Origin: Kaistia dalseonensis
Lineage (GTDB): Bacteria > Pseudomonadota > Alphaproteobacteria > Rhizobiales > Kaistiaceae
Direction of reading: 5' to 3'
NCBI RefSeq assembly: GCF_030814715.1
Contig: NZ_JAUSVO010000002.1
Location: forward strand, 1-64,000
Length of the DNA stretch: 64,000 nucleotides
The stretch's first letter is position 1. The number at the start of each line of letters is the position of its first letter. Both the position numbers and the translations under genes were made by a program. This document shows positions 21,174 to 29,821 of the stretch, piece after piece. A model generated the notes under the pieces. The model was not told where the DNA came from. It did not search any database and saw only the letters and a list, made by a program, of their open reading frames with translations.

Positions 21174-23897
21174 ATGGTCGGTCTCGGTTCGCTTGCGCGT
21201 AAATTCTTCGGTTCGGCCAATGACCGCCGCGTCAAGGGCTATCGCCCGCTGGTCGCGCAGATCAACGCGCTGGAGCCGGAGCTCGCCAAACTCACCGACG
21301 ATCAGCTCCGCGCCCGGACGGAAGAGTTCAAGAAGCAGATTGCAGCCGGCGCGACCGTCAGCGATTTGCTCGTTCCGGCCTTCGCCACGGTGCGCGAGGG
21401 CGCCAAGCGCGCGCTCGGCATGCGACATTTCGACGTCCAGCTGATCGGCGGCATGGTGCTGAACGACGGCGCCATCTCGGAAATGAAGACGGGCGAAGGC
21501 AAGACCCTGGTCGCGACCGCGCCGGTCTATTTGAATGCGCTCACCGGCAAGGGCGTCCATGTCGTCACGGTGAACGACTACCTCGCCAAGCGCGACGCCG
21601 AATGGATGGGCAAGCTCTATCGCTTTCTCGGCCTTTCGGTCGGCGTCATCGTGCATGGCCTCGACGACGACCAGCGTCGCGCGGCCTATGCCTGCGACAT
21701 CACCTACGGCACCAACAACGAATACGGCTTCGATTATCTGCGCGATAATATGAAGTACGAGCTCTCGCAGATGGTGCAGCGGCCGCATCACTACGCCATC
21801 GTCGACGAAGTGGATTCGATCCTCATCGACGAAGCGCGCACGCCGCTCATCATCTCCGGCCCGCTCGACGACCGCTCCGAGCTCTACAACGCGATCGACA
21901 AGTTCATCCCGGACCTGACGCCGGAGGATTACGAGGTCGACGAGAAGCAGCGCACGGCCAATTTCACGGAAGCCGGCAATGAGAAGCTCGAGCAGCTTCT
22001 GGCCGCCGCCGGTCTCCTCAAGGGCGAGTCGCTCTACGACGTCGAGAACGTCACGGTCGTCCACCACGTCAACCAGGGACTGCGCGCCCACCGCCTGTTC
22101 CAGCGCGACAAGGATTACATCGTCAAGGGCGGCGAGGTGATCATCATCGACGAGTTCACCGGCCGCATGATGCCGGGCCGCCGCTATTCGGAAGGCCTGC
22201 ACCAGGCGCTGGAAGCCAAGGAACACGTCCAGATCCAGCCGGAAAACCAGACGCTGGCCTCGATCACCTTCCAGAACTATTTCCGCATGTACGAGAAGCT
22301 GGCCGGCATGACCGGCACGGCGCAGACGGAAGCGGACGAGTTCCTCGATATTTACGGGCTCGAAGTGCTCGAGATCCCGACCAACGTGCCGGTTTCGCGT
22401 ATCGATGATGACGACGAGGTCTATCGGACGGCGGCCGAGAAGTACAAGGCCATCATCCGCGTCATCCGCGATTGCAGCCAGCGCGGCCAGCCGGTCCTCG
22501 TGGGCACCACGTCGATCGAGAAATCGGAGCTGCTGTCGGAACTTCTCAAGAAGGAGAAGGTGCCGCACCAGGTTCTGAACGCGCGCTATCACGAGCAGGA
22601 AGCCTATATCGTCAGCCAGGCCGGCGTTCCCGGCGCGGTGACGATCGCGACCAACATGGCCGGCCGCGGTACCGACATCCAGCTCGGCGGCAATCTCGAC
22701 ATGCGCCTCGAGCGCGAGCTCGAGAATATCGTCGACGAGGCCGAGCGCGAGCGCCTCACGGCCGAGATCAAGGTCGATATCGCGGAGAAGAAGAAGGTCG
22801 CCCTTGCGGCCGGCGGTCTCTACGTCATCGGCACGGAGCGGCATGAGAGCCGCCGCATCGACAACCAGCTGCGCGGCCGTTCGGGCCGCCAGGGCGATCC
22901 CGGCCACTCGCATTTCTTCCTGTCGCTGCAGGACGATCTGATGCGGATCTTCGGCTCGGACCGCATGGACGGCATGCTGCAGAAGCTCGGCCTCAAGGAG
23001 GACGAGGCGATCGTCCATCCCTGGATCAACCGGGCGCTGGAAAAGGCGCAGCAGAAGGTCGAGGCGCGCAACTTCGACATCCGCAAGAACCTGCTCAAAT
23101 ATGATGACGTCATGAACGACCAGCGCAAGGTCATCTTCGACCAGCGCGTGGAACTCATGGCGGAAGACGATGTCGCCTCGACCGTGGACGACATGCGCAA
23201 CGAGGTCATCGTCGATCTCGTCGCCAAGCATATTCCCGAGCGTGCCTATCCCGAGCAGTGGGATTCCAAGGGCCTGCGCGAGGCGCTGCAGAACGCCATC
23301 AATCTCGACCTTCCGGTCGATGAATGGGCGGCCGAGGACGGGATCGCAGATGCCGAAGTGCGCGAGCGCGTCCTGCGCGCCGCCGACGAGGCCGCCGCGT
23401 CCCGCACCGCCCGCTTCTCGCCGCCGATCATGCGCCAGGTCGAGAAGGCCGTACTGCTGCAGACGCTCGACCATCTGTGGCGCGAGCATCTCGTCACGCT
23501 CGACCATCTGCGTCAGGTCATCGGCTTCCGCGGCTATGCGCAGCGCGATCCGCTGAACGAATACAAGACCGAGGCGTTCGAACTGTTCGAGGCCATGCTG
23601 CAGAACCTGCGCGAGGCGGTCACCGCCCAGATGATGCGCATCGAGATCATGCAACAGCAGCCGACCCCGCCGCTCGCCCCCGATGTCGAGGACGTACAGG
23701 CGCTCCACCTCGATCCGGTCACCGGCCGCAACGAGATGGACGAGTCCATGCTGCTCGGCTCGAGCGATGTGGACCGCTTCGCGGCCGAGAATGTCGATCC
23801 GAACGACCCGACCACATGGGGCAAGGTTCCGCGCAACGCGCTCTGCCCCTGCGGCTCCGGCAAGAAGTTCAAGCACTGCCACGGCAAGCTGAACTAG
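21174..23897 (+). CDS. secA: Preprotein translocase ATPase SecA
   Basis: A 907-residue motor that drives preproteins through SecYEG. Walker A MKTGEGKT is at about 104-111, the DEAD-like box in [21 protein letters not shown], the preprotein cross-linking domain follows, and the second nucleotide domain has [17 protein letters not shown]. The C-terminal SEC-C zinc motif is intact ([20 protein letters not shown]), which binds SecB. The start has AAGGATGA upstream. It is monocistronic, ending at a hairpin. Confidence 0.98.
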   Translation: MVGLGSLARKFFGSANDRRVKGYRPLVAQINALEPELAKLTDDQLRARTEEFKKQIAAGATVSDLLVPAFATVREGAKRALGMRHFDVQLIGGMVLNDGAISEMKTGEGKTLVATAPVYLNALTGKGVHVVTVNDYLAKRDAEWMGKLYRFLGLSVGVIVHGLDDDQRRAAYACDITYGTNNEYGFDYLRDNMKYELSQMVQRPHHYAIVDEVDSILIDEARTPLIISGPLDDRSELYNAIDKFIPDLTPEDYEVDEKQRTANFTEAGNEKLEQLLAAAGLLKGESLYDVENVTVVHHVNQGLRAHRLFQRDKDYIVKGGEVIIIDEFTGRMMPGRRYSEGLHQALEAKEHVQIQPENQTLASITFQNYFRMYEKLAGMTGTAQTEADEFLDIYGLEVLEIPTNVPVSRIDDDDEVYRTAAEKYKAIIRVIRDCSQRGQPVLVGTTSIEKSELLSELLKKEKVPHQVLNARYHEQEAYIVSQAGVPGAVTIATNMAGRGTDIQLGGNLDMRLERELENIVDEAERERLTAEIKVDIAEKKKVALAAGGLYVIGTERHESRRIDNQLRGRSGRQGDPGHSHFFLSLQDDLMRIFGSDRMDGMLQKLGLKEDEAIVHPWINRALEKAQQKVEARNFDIRKNLLKYDDVMNDQRKVIFDQRVELMAEDDVASTVDDMRNEVIVDLVAKHIPERAYPEQWDSKGLREALQNAINLDLPVDEWAAEDGIADAEVRERVLRAADEAAASRTARFSPPIMRQVEKAVLLQTLDHLWREHLVTLDHLRQVIGFRGYAQRDPLNEYKTEAFELFEAMLQNLREAVTAQMMRIEIMQQQPTPPLAPDVEDVQALHLDPVTGRNEMDESMLLGSSDVDRFAAENVDPNDPTTWGKVPRNALCPCGSGKKFKHCHGKLN

Positions 23898-23946
23898 TCC
23901 CTCGCGGGACAGGCCTCCGCCGCACTCGTCGGCGCAATGGAATACG

Positions 23947-23973
23947 AAATGGCCGGACATGATCCGGCCATTT
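23947..23973 (+). terminator. Hairpin terminator after secA
   Basis: A perfect 11-bp stem AAATGGCCGGA / TCCGGCCATTT with loop CATGA, 49 bases beyond the secA stop. The T-tract is short. Confidence 0.65.
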
Positions 23974-24063
23974 GCGTCTTGCGCGGTCGCGCCCGCCCGT
24001 TCCAAGATTGGCGGGACGCAGCCGAACCGGCCTGACACCGGGACGGCGGACAGACCGGAGCAA

Positions 24064-24930
24064 ATGCGGTTGGCAACACGAACCAATGTAACGGCGCCGG
24101 CCGATGCGGCGGCGCGGCGGGCAGTGCGGCCCGTCATCTGCTACGAGGTCGACCATCTTCCGCGCTATGACGCCGCCCTTTATGACGCGGCGCGCGCCAA
24201 CCTAACCCTGATCGATACGGTGATCGTGCCGCCGCGCGAGGCGCGGACATTTCGTGTTCCGGCCGGCCATTTCTGGCGCATAGCGAGCATTGAAGGCCCG
24301 CAGGTCGGCGATCTCAATCTCTGGAATGCGCACGATCTCACCGAGCGCTTCTTCAGCGGCAAGACCCGCGCGCTCCATGCTACCCACGTCACCACCGGCG
24401 ACCGGCTCTGGAGCACGCTACCGCATTTGCGGCCGCTGGCCACGATCACCCATGACACACTTGGCTGGTATGGCTTCGACGCGGATGGCGGCGGCGTGCA
24501 TGACGTCATCGGCACGCGCTGCGATCCCTACACGAACCGGCTGCTCAAGGGCACCGACTACCATCATTGCTGCCATTCGAACCTGACGCGGGCGCTGGCG
24601 GCCGAATGCGGATTGCCCCTCGACGCGGCCGAGTCGCATGTTCATGACGTGCTGAACGTCTTCATGTGCACAGGCTTCACGCGCGACACGCACCAGTATT
24701 TCATGAAGGCGAGCCCGGTACGTCCCGGCGATTTCATCGAGTTCTTCGCCGAGATCGACCTTATCGGCGCGCTTTCCGCGTGCCCCGGTGGCGATTGCGG
24801 CGCGCAGCATTCAGCCGACGTCGCGCAGTGCCATCCGCTCTCGATCGAGATCTTCCGCCCCGCGGAGGACGCGCTTGCTGGATGGCATTCGCCGCCGCAA
24901 AACGCGTATTCGCGCAGCCACGGCACCTGA
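24064..24930 (+). CDS. DUF1989 domain-containing protein (urea carboxylase-associated family)
   Basis: A 288-residue protein of the DUF1989 family, some members of which are linked to urea and amine metabolism. Conserved parts visible are TVIVPPREARTFRVPAGHFWRI, the QVGDLNLWNAHDLTERFF stretch, and HHCCHSNLTRAL...HDVLNVFMCTGF with multiple His and Cys that could bind a metal. No urea carboxylase or allophanate hydrolase gene is nearby, so the function here is open. ATG 24064 is preferred: the longer reading from 23959 would run through the secA terminator hairpin. Confidence 0.85.
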   Translation: MRLATRTNVTAPADAAARRAVRPVICYEVDHLPRYDAALYDAARANLTLIDTVIVPPREARTFRVPAGHFWRIASIEGPQVGDLNLWNAHDLTERFFSGKTRALHATHVTTGDRLWSTLPHLRPLATITHDTLGWYGFDADGGGVHDVIGTRCDPYTNRLLKGTDYHHCCHSNLTRALAAECGLPLDAAESHVHDVLNVFMCTGFTRDTHQYFMKASPVRPGDFIEFFAEIDLIGALSACPGGDCGAQHSADVAQCHPLSIEIFRPAEDALAGWHSPPQNAYSRSHGT

Positions 24931-24967
24931 CCCGGTGAACGCAAAGGGCGCTGATGCGTCTCTTCGC

Positions 24968-26206
24968 CTAACCTGAAACGGCGAGCTTCTTCTTCAGCTT
25001 GCCCCAGAAGCCCGCCGGGGCTTCCGGCTGCGGCGGGGGCGCCACGACGACCGGGCGGATGGGGGACGGGACCGGCAGCGGCACGCCCGGCGCGGGAACG
25101 CCACCGACAGCGACGGAAGCGGTCGCTGCATTGGCCTCGACGAGGGCCGGCGCCGCGGTATAGGCCGCCGTGGCGTCACCGCCGGCAGCAGCAACCGGCG
25201 GCTCGACCGCCATGGTCGCCGCGTCGACGCTCTTCTGCGCCTCGGCGACCGCCTTCTGTTGGTCCGTAGCGGTCTTGGCAGCCAGCTTCTGCGCGTCGGC
25301 TGCGGCCGTTTCGGCGGCGATCTTGTCCTCGGCGTCATACTTGGCCGAGAGCGAGGCGAAGACGACCTGGTCCTTGGCCTGCTTCTCCTTCACGGCCGCA
25401 TCGAGCCAGACGGGAACGCTCATATTGGCCGGGCACGGTGCCGAGGCATTGAGCGGCACGCCGCCCGTATCCACGTCGAACACGTAGCGCCGATTGCACA
25501 CGCCAACGACCGGCGGCTTCCGCGTCACCTCGAAATGATCGCTGCCCTCCTTCAGCATGACCCAGAACTCCATGTTCGGATCATTGCGGTGCTTCGCCAT
25601 GTTCTCGGGCGTCATGCGGAAGGGATAGAGATGGACTTCGAAGGAGCGCTGCCCGCCAAGGAAGGCATCGCGCGCCAGCCAGTAGATTTCGCCGGCGGCC
25701 TCATCGGTCATTGAATAGCAGCCCGCCGAAGAGCAGGCGCCGTGCACCATCAGATTGGTGCCGGTGCGGCCGAGGGCGCTGTCAAAGGCGTTGGGGAAAC
25801 CGATATTGAAGGACAGGAAATAGTTCGACTTCGGGTTCATCTGCCCGGGCTTGATCGTATAGAAGCCCTCCGGCGCCTGACGGTCGCCTTCCCTAATCTT
25901 CGGGCCGAGCTTTCCCGACCATTTGCAGATCTGATAGGTCGAGAGCAGCGCGTATTGCCCATCGCGCCGCTGCTTCCAGACCTCGAATTCCGATGTTTCC
26001 TTGTAGGAGCGGATATAGATCGGCGCCTTCGGATCCATGTTGAGCTTTTCCATCCGGGCGGTGAGCTTCGCCGGGAGGGGGCGCATATCCTTGGGGATGC
26101 CGTTCGAGCCCTGGCAAGCCGCAAGGACGAAACCCGCAAGGATCAGCAGCAGGGCCGCAAGGGCGTGGCGCAACCGAAGGGACGGAACACTAATCGGCAT
26201 CAACAT
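24968..26206 (-). CDS. L,D-transpeptidase-like (YkuD/YafK-type) lipoprotein
   Basis: A 412-residue protein. The N-terminus is a lipoprotein signal ending in VLAAC (Cys near residue 30), so it is anchored in a membrane facing the periplasm. The catalytic domain follows (about 60-230), with the signature HGACSSAGCYSM carrying the His and nucleophile Cys of YkuD enzymes, and RFTYxIKPGQMNP-like GFYTIKPGQMNPKS before it. It may form 3-3 crosslinks or attach or release peptidoglycan-linked proteins; YafK-like members have varied roles. The C-terminal third is an Ala/Lys/Asp/Glu-rich coiled-coil region and a Pro-rich tail. ATG 26206 or 26200 could start it. Confidence 0.85.
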   Translation of the reverse strand: MLMPISVPSLRLRHALAALLLILAGFVLAACQGSNGIPKDMRPLPAKLTARMEKLNMDPKAPIYIRSYKETSEFEVWKQRRDGQYALLSTYQICKWSGKLGPKIREGDRQAPEGFYTIKPGQMNPKSNYFLSFNIGFPNAFDSALGRTGTNLMVHGACSSAGCYSMTDEAAGEIYWLARDAFLGGQRSFEVHLYPFRMTPENMAKHRNDPNMEFWVMLKEGSDHFEVTRKPPVVGVCNRRYVFDVDTGGVPLNASAPCPANMSVPVWLDAAVKEKQAKDQVVFASLSAKYDAEDKIAAETAAADAQKLAAKTATDQQKAVAEAQKSVDAATMAVEPPVAAAGGDATAAYTAAPALVEANAATASVAVGGVPAPGVPLPVPSPIRPVVVAPPPQPEAPAGFWGKLKKKLAVSG

Positions 26207-26248
26207 CCTCTGCGGACGACCGCGCGATGCTAAGGTCTGACGCAGAAC

Positions 26249-26272
26249 CAGCCCGCCGCAAAAGACGGGCTG
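26249..26272 (-). terminator. Possible weak terminator downstream of accA
   Basis: Stem CAGCCCG / CGGGCTG with a ten-base loop, between the accA stop and the lipoprotein gene start. The T-tract is poor, so this is tentative. Confidence 0.3.
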
Positions 26273-26339
26273 CGGTCACGCCTCGACCGGGACTCGAATC
26301 ATATCCCGGGAAATGCACCGCAACACGGGCGGAATCGTG

Positions 26340-27293
26340 TCAGAGGGACCGCCCGATCGCAAGAAACTTCTCGCGGCGCTGGCGGCGGATTTCCGCCTCG
26401 TCCATGCCGTCAAAGGCAGAGAGCGCCTTGGCCACCGCCTGCCCGACCGCATCGATCGCCTCGTCGGGATTGCGATGCGCACCGCCGACCGGCTCGGCGA
26501 TAACCTCGTCGATGACGCCGAAGCGCAGGAGATCCTGCGCCGTGATCTTCATGTTGGTGGCGGCATCCTGCGCGCGCGTCGCATCGCGCCAGAGGATCGA
26601 CGCTGCGCCTTCCGGCGAAATCACGCTGTAGATCGCATGTTCGAGCATCAAGACGCGATTGGCGGTGGCGATCGCGATCGCGCCGCCCGAGCCACCTTCG
26701 CCGATGATCACCGATATGTTCGGCACACCGAGCCCGAGACCGGCCTCGGTCGAGCGCGCAATCGCCTCGGCCTGCCCGCGTTCCTCGGCACCGATGCCCG
26801 GATAGGCGCCGGCGGTATCGACCAGCGTAATCACCGGCAGGCCGAAGCGCTGGGCGAGTTCCATGATGCGGACCGCCTTGCGATAACCTTCCGGACGCGC
26901 CATGCCGAAATTGTGACGGATGCGGGTCTCGGTGTTGTTGCCCTTTTCCTGCCCGATCACGGCGACCGGGCGGCCCTGGAAACGGCCGAAGCCGGCCAGG
27001 ATCGCCTGATCCTCGCCAAACTTGCGATCACCCGCCAGCGGGGTGAATTCCGTGACCAGACGCTTTGCATAATCCGCAAAGTGGGGCCGGTCGGGATGAC
27101 GCGCGACCTGCGTCTTCTGCCACGGCGTCAGCTTGGCATAGATCTCGGCCAGCGCCTGACCGGCCTTCGCCTCGAGCTTGGAGATTTCCTCGCCGACGGC
27201 GACCGCATCGCCGCTCTCCCCCAGGGTGCGCAGTTCCTGCACTTTGCCCTGAAGATCGGCGACGGGTTTTTCAAATTCCAGAAAGGTTCGCAT
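26340..27293 (-). CDS. accA: Acetyl-CoA carboxylase carboxyltransferase subunit alpha
   Basis: A 317-residue subunit that with AccD moves the carboxyl group from biotin to acetyl-CoA, making malonyl-CoA for fatty acids. The start MRTFLEFEKPVADLQGKVQEL matches family N-termini, so ATG 27293 is chosen over the upstream TTG 27314. Signatures include RPHFADYAKRL, NFGMARPEGYRKAVRIM, PVITLVDTAGAYPGIGAEERGQAEAIA and GEGGSGGAIAIA. It is not next to accD here. Confidence 0.96.
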   Translation of the reverse strand: MRTFLEFEKPVADLQGKVQELRTLGESGDAVAVGEEISKLEAKAGQALAEIYAKLTPWQKTQVARHPDRPHFADYAKRLVTEFTPLAGDRKFGEDQAILAGFGRFQGRPVAVIGQEKGNNTETRIRHNFGMARPEGYRKAVRIMELAQRFGLPVITLVDTAGAYPGIGAEERGQAEAIARSTEAGLGLGVPNISVIIGEGGSGGAIAIATANRVLMLEHAIYSVISPEGAASILWRDATRAQDAATNMKITAQDLLRFGVIDEVIAEPVGGAHRNPDEAIDAVGQAVAKALSAFDGMDEAEIRRQRREKFLAIGRSL

Positions 27294-27443
27294 CCAGACC
27301 TGCAAGCCGGACAAACATGGTCAGGGCCGGTGCCGAAGCGCCGTCCCCCGAAGCGGGCGCACACTGGCCGTAAGGCATCCGGCTGTCAAGCCGAGCCTTG
27401 GGCGGCCTGTTCAGACCGTGCCACCGACACTCCCGGACCCCAC

Positions 27444-27468
27444 AAAAAAAGCGCGCCTCACGGCGCGC
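27444..27468 (-). terminator. Intrinsic terminator of the candidate noncoding RNA
   Basis: Perfect 7-bp stem GCGCGCC (27451-27457) / GGCGCGC (27462-27468) with a four-base loop, followed on the minus strand by seven T residues (27444-27450). No minus-strand coding gene ends before it. Confidence 0.8.
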
Positions 27469-27636
27469 CACGATCGAGGTCTGGGTCGAGAACTGAGCGA
27501 GGAAATGCGCCGCTGGGGTTGGCGGCGAACACTCTCGTCACGAAGGTGGTCCGGCTCGGTAAGAGAACCCCGGGGGGCTGGGGGGCTGAGAAATTCCGAA
27601 GTTCCCACCAAGCCGGACCGTCTCGTGTGACAGTGA
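27444..27636 (-). ncRNA. Candidate noncoding RNA (possibly 6S-like), minus strand
   Basis: Between accA and the DUF2794 gene lies a highly structured stretch. Arms at 27607-27618 and 27549-27560 form a 12-bp stem extended inward by six pairs (27601-27606 with 27563-27568). Two of these 18 pairs are G-U only in the minus-strand RNA and would be mismatches on the plus strand, so the minus strand is the functional one. A strong terminator with seven T residues follows at 27444-27468 on the same strand, with no minus-strand gene upstream for it to serve. The size (about 175-195 bases) and the rod-like fold with a C-rich loop (27569-27600) suit 6S RNA, but I cannot confirm the family. The 5' end is a guess. 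Confidence 0.5.
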
Positions 27637-27841
27637 CCTTATCGCTTCCTAATGCGGCTGGTGCCGGGCTGAAAAGGGGCGAAACAATGGAATCGTCGGT
27701 GGTGCCTTCACGCCTTCGTGAGCGCGTGAGACTTCGGCGCCCCTCTGGCCGGGCGGCCGCGGAGCCTTGCCAGATCGGATGAAGGGGCAGATCATGACGT
27801 CTCGATGACAGATAATGGCGCGTCAGACGCAGGAGGCGCAG

Positions 27842-28225
27842 GTGAGCGAGAGCGGTGATCCCGAGATATCCGGCGGCCATGCGACCCTCGTCGCATTCGC
27901 CGCCAACGGCGCCTCCCGGCCAGCCCCTCAGATCGCCTTCGACCGACGCGAATTGAACGAGATCCTGCGCATCTACGGCCGCATGGTGGCCGCAGGCGAA
28001 TGGCGCGACTACGCGATCGACCATCTGCACGACAAGGCCGTGTTCTCGATCTTCCGCCGCACCTCGGAAGTGCCTCTGTTCCGGGTCGAGAAGGACCCGA
28101 GCCTCGCCCGGCGCCAGGGCGCCTATGCCGTGATCGCGGCGGGCGGCTACATCATGAAGCGCGGGCACGATCTGAGGCAGGTGCTGACCGTCCTCGACAA
28201 GCAGTTGAAGATCGTCGAGAGCTGA
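27842..28225 (+). CDS. DUF2794 domain-containing protein
   Basis: A 127-residue protein of unknown function, conserved across Alphaproteobacteria. The family core is clear: FDRRELNEILRIYGRMVAAGEWRDYAIDH, AVFSIFRRTSEVPLFRVEKDP, and RRQGAYAVIAAGGYIMKRGHDLRQVL near the end. GTG 27842 has AGGAGG five bases upstream, while the longer ATG 27815 has no ribosome site, so GTG is preferred. It converges with the GNAT gene, ending on the adjacent base. Confidence 0.85.
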   Translation: MSESGDPEISGGHATLVAFAANGASRPAPQIAFDRRELNEILRIYGRMVAAGEWRDYAIDHLHDKAVFSIFRRTSEVPLFRVEKDPSLARRQGAYAVIAAGGYIMKRGHDLRQVLTVLDKQLKIVES

Positions 28226-28759
28226 TCAGAGTATTGGCGGCTCGGCAGATCCCGGCCCCAGCGCGCGCTGCATCAGCACGCTGTCGAGCCAGCGCCCATG
28301 CTTCCAGCCGACATTTTCGAGGATCCCGACCATGCGAAAGCCCAGCCGCTCATGCAGGCGGATCGACGACTTGTGGCCGGAATCACCGATGACGCCGACC
28401 ATCTGGCGGAATCCGGCGACCTCTGCCGCCGCGATCAGCGCCCCGAGGAGTTGCCGGCCAAGTCCCCGCCCCTGCGCATCCGGCGCGAGATAGATCGAAT
28501 CCTCGACAGTCGACCGATAGGCAAGACGCGGCCGATAGGGACCGGCATAGGCATAGCCGGCAATGCCCCCCCGCCGCTCCGCGACCAGATAGGGATGCCC
28601 GCCCGCAAGCAGCGCCTCATAACGCCGGCGCATCTCACTCTCGTCGGGCGGATCGAGCTCGAAGCTCGCCGTGCTCGTCGTAACCGCATGGGCATAGATG
28701 CCCGTAATGGCGGAAAGATCACCGGGAGCGGCGGTACGGATCAGGAAATCGGCAGTCAT
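28226..28759 (-). CDS. GNAT family N-acetyltransferase (MnaT/phosphinothricin acetyltransferase-like)
   Basis: A 177-residue acetyltransferase. The sequence order IRTAAPGDLSAITGIYAHAV ... TASFELDPPDESEMRRRYEAL ... YLAPDAQGRGLGRQLLGALI ... IRLHERLGFRMVGILENVGWKHGRWLDSVLMQRAL is that of the Pat/MnaT group, which acetylates phosphinothricin, methionine sulfone or related amino acids. The QGRGLG acetyl-CoA loop is intact. ATG 28759 is preferred to GTG 28774, though neither has a clear ribosome site. It is the first gene downstream of the BI-1 gene terminator. Confidence 0.9.
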   Translation of the reverse strand: MTADFLIRTAAPGDLSAITGIYAHAVTTSTASFELDPPDESEMRRRYEALLAGGHPYLVAERRGGIAGYAYAGPYRPRLAYRSTVEDSIYLAPDAQGRGLGRQLLGALIAAAEVAGFRQMVGVIGDSGHKSSIRLHERLGFRMVGILENVGWKHGRWLDSVLMQRALGPGSAEPPIL

Positions 28760-28777
28760 CGCGGGGTCCAGCACAAC

Positions 28778-28809
28778 AAAAAAAGGGCGCAGCCGAAGCC
28801 GCGCCCTTT
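28778..28809 (-). terminator. Intrinsic terminator of the BI-1 family gene
   Basis: A 12-bp stem (28782-28793 with 28798-28809) closed on the minus strand by a UUCG tetraloop and followed by a T-run (28778-28784). One pair is G-U in the minus-strand RNA. It lies 20 bases past the stop codon. Confidence 0.85.
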
Positions 28810-28828
28810 CCTTTAACCGAAACCTGAC

Positions 28829-29605
28829 TTAGCGGCGATCGCCGAAAAGGCGAAGCATCATCAGGAAGAGGTTGATGAAGTCGAGATAGAGCGTCAGCGC
28901 GCCCATGATCGCCTTCCGGCCGGCGACGGTGCCGTCATCGCCGACATAGTACATTTCCTTGATCTTCTGCGTGTCATAGGCCGTCAGGCCCACGAAGATC
29001 AGCACGCCGATGATCGAGATCGCGAAGCCGAGCGCCGACGATCCGATGAAGATGTTGACGATCGAGGCGATGATGATGCCGATCAGGCCCATGAACAGGA
29101 ACGAGCCCATGCCGGTCAGATCGCGCTTGGTCGTATAGCCGTAGAGGCTCATCGCGCCGAAGGTGGCGGCGGTAATGAAGAACACCTGCGTGATCGACTG
29201 CGCCGTGTAGACGGCGAAGATCGAGGACAGCGAGACGCCCATCAGCGCCGCATAGCCCCAGAAAACGAGCTGCGCGGTCGAGGTCGACATCTTCTGGATG
29301 CCGAAGGACAGCCAGAATACGAGGCCGACCGGCGCCAGCATCAGCACCCACATCAGCGGGCCGGTATAGATCGTTGCGCCGAGGCTGGTGAGCATCAGCC
29401 CGTTGGCCATCTGGCCGACGGCCTGCGACGGGTCGCTCGTCACGGCCAGCTTGAAGATGCCGAGCGCGGCTGCGCCGGTGATCATCAGGCCGATCGCCAT
29501 GTAATTGTAAACCTGCAGCATGTGGCTGCGCAGGCCCTGATCGATAACACCAGTTTCGGCACGCGCTGCGCCAAACGGTGAGACGCGATTGTCGAAATCT
29601 GCCAT
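28829..29605 (-). CDS. Bax inhibitor-1 (BI-1)/YccA family membrane protein
   Basis: A 258-residue inner-membrane protein with about seven transmembrane segments. It begins MADFDNRVSPFG, has the family entry segment LRSHMLQVYNYMAIGLMITGAAALGI, and ends with the BI-1 signature LIFVGLTAYDTQKIKEMYYVGDD and LYLDFINLFLMMLRLFGDRR. Bacterial members are pH-sensitive calcium-leak channels or regulate membrane proteases, but the role here is unknown. ATG 29605 has GGAGAGGGA upstream; longer readings lack support. Confidence 0.93.
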   Translation of the reverse strand: MADFDNRVSPFGAARAETGVIDQGLRSHMLQVYNYMAIGLMITGAAALGIFKLAVTSDPSQAVGQMANGLMLTSLGATIYTGPLMWVLMLAPVGLVFWLSFGIQKMSTSTAQLVFWGYAALMGVSLSSIFAVYTAQSITQVFFITAATFGAMSLYGYTTKRDLTGMGSFLFMGLIGIIIASIVNIFIGSSALGFAISIIGVLIFVGLTAYDTQKIKEMYYVGDDGTVAGRKAIMGALTLYLDFINLFLMMLRLFGDRR

Positions 29606-29821
29606 CGAAGTCCCTCTCCAAACAAATCGCGCGCTTACCGCGCGATACCCCGCTTCATTCCGCTCACACGGCCCCGAAGGGCCAGCGCGCGGCATTCTGG
29701 CGGTTCCGCTAGGATATGGCCCCGCCTTCATGGCCGCGCAAGAGCAGCCACGGTTCAAGTCATGGTAACCGATGCCTGGGAGTGAGCCTATCGGTTTCTG
29801 GCGCGAAATCGGCGCGAAAGG

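Noticed and set aside
21015-24137. 1040-codon minus-strand frame opposite secA
   Set aside because: A codon-position shadow of secA; it ignores the secA terminator and has no recognisable domain.
26270-26325. tRNA-like stretch with ATTCGAGTC on the minus strand
   Set aside because: The would-be T-arm has a 13-base loop and no acceptor or anticodon stems can be drawn.
27570-27590. G-run CGGGGGGCTGGGGGG as a possible G-quadruplex
   Set aside because: It has too few G-tracts for a standard four-tract quadruplex and lies in the loop of the candidate RNA, whose transcribed strand is C-rich here.
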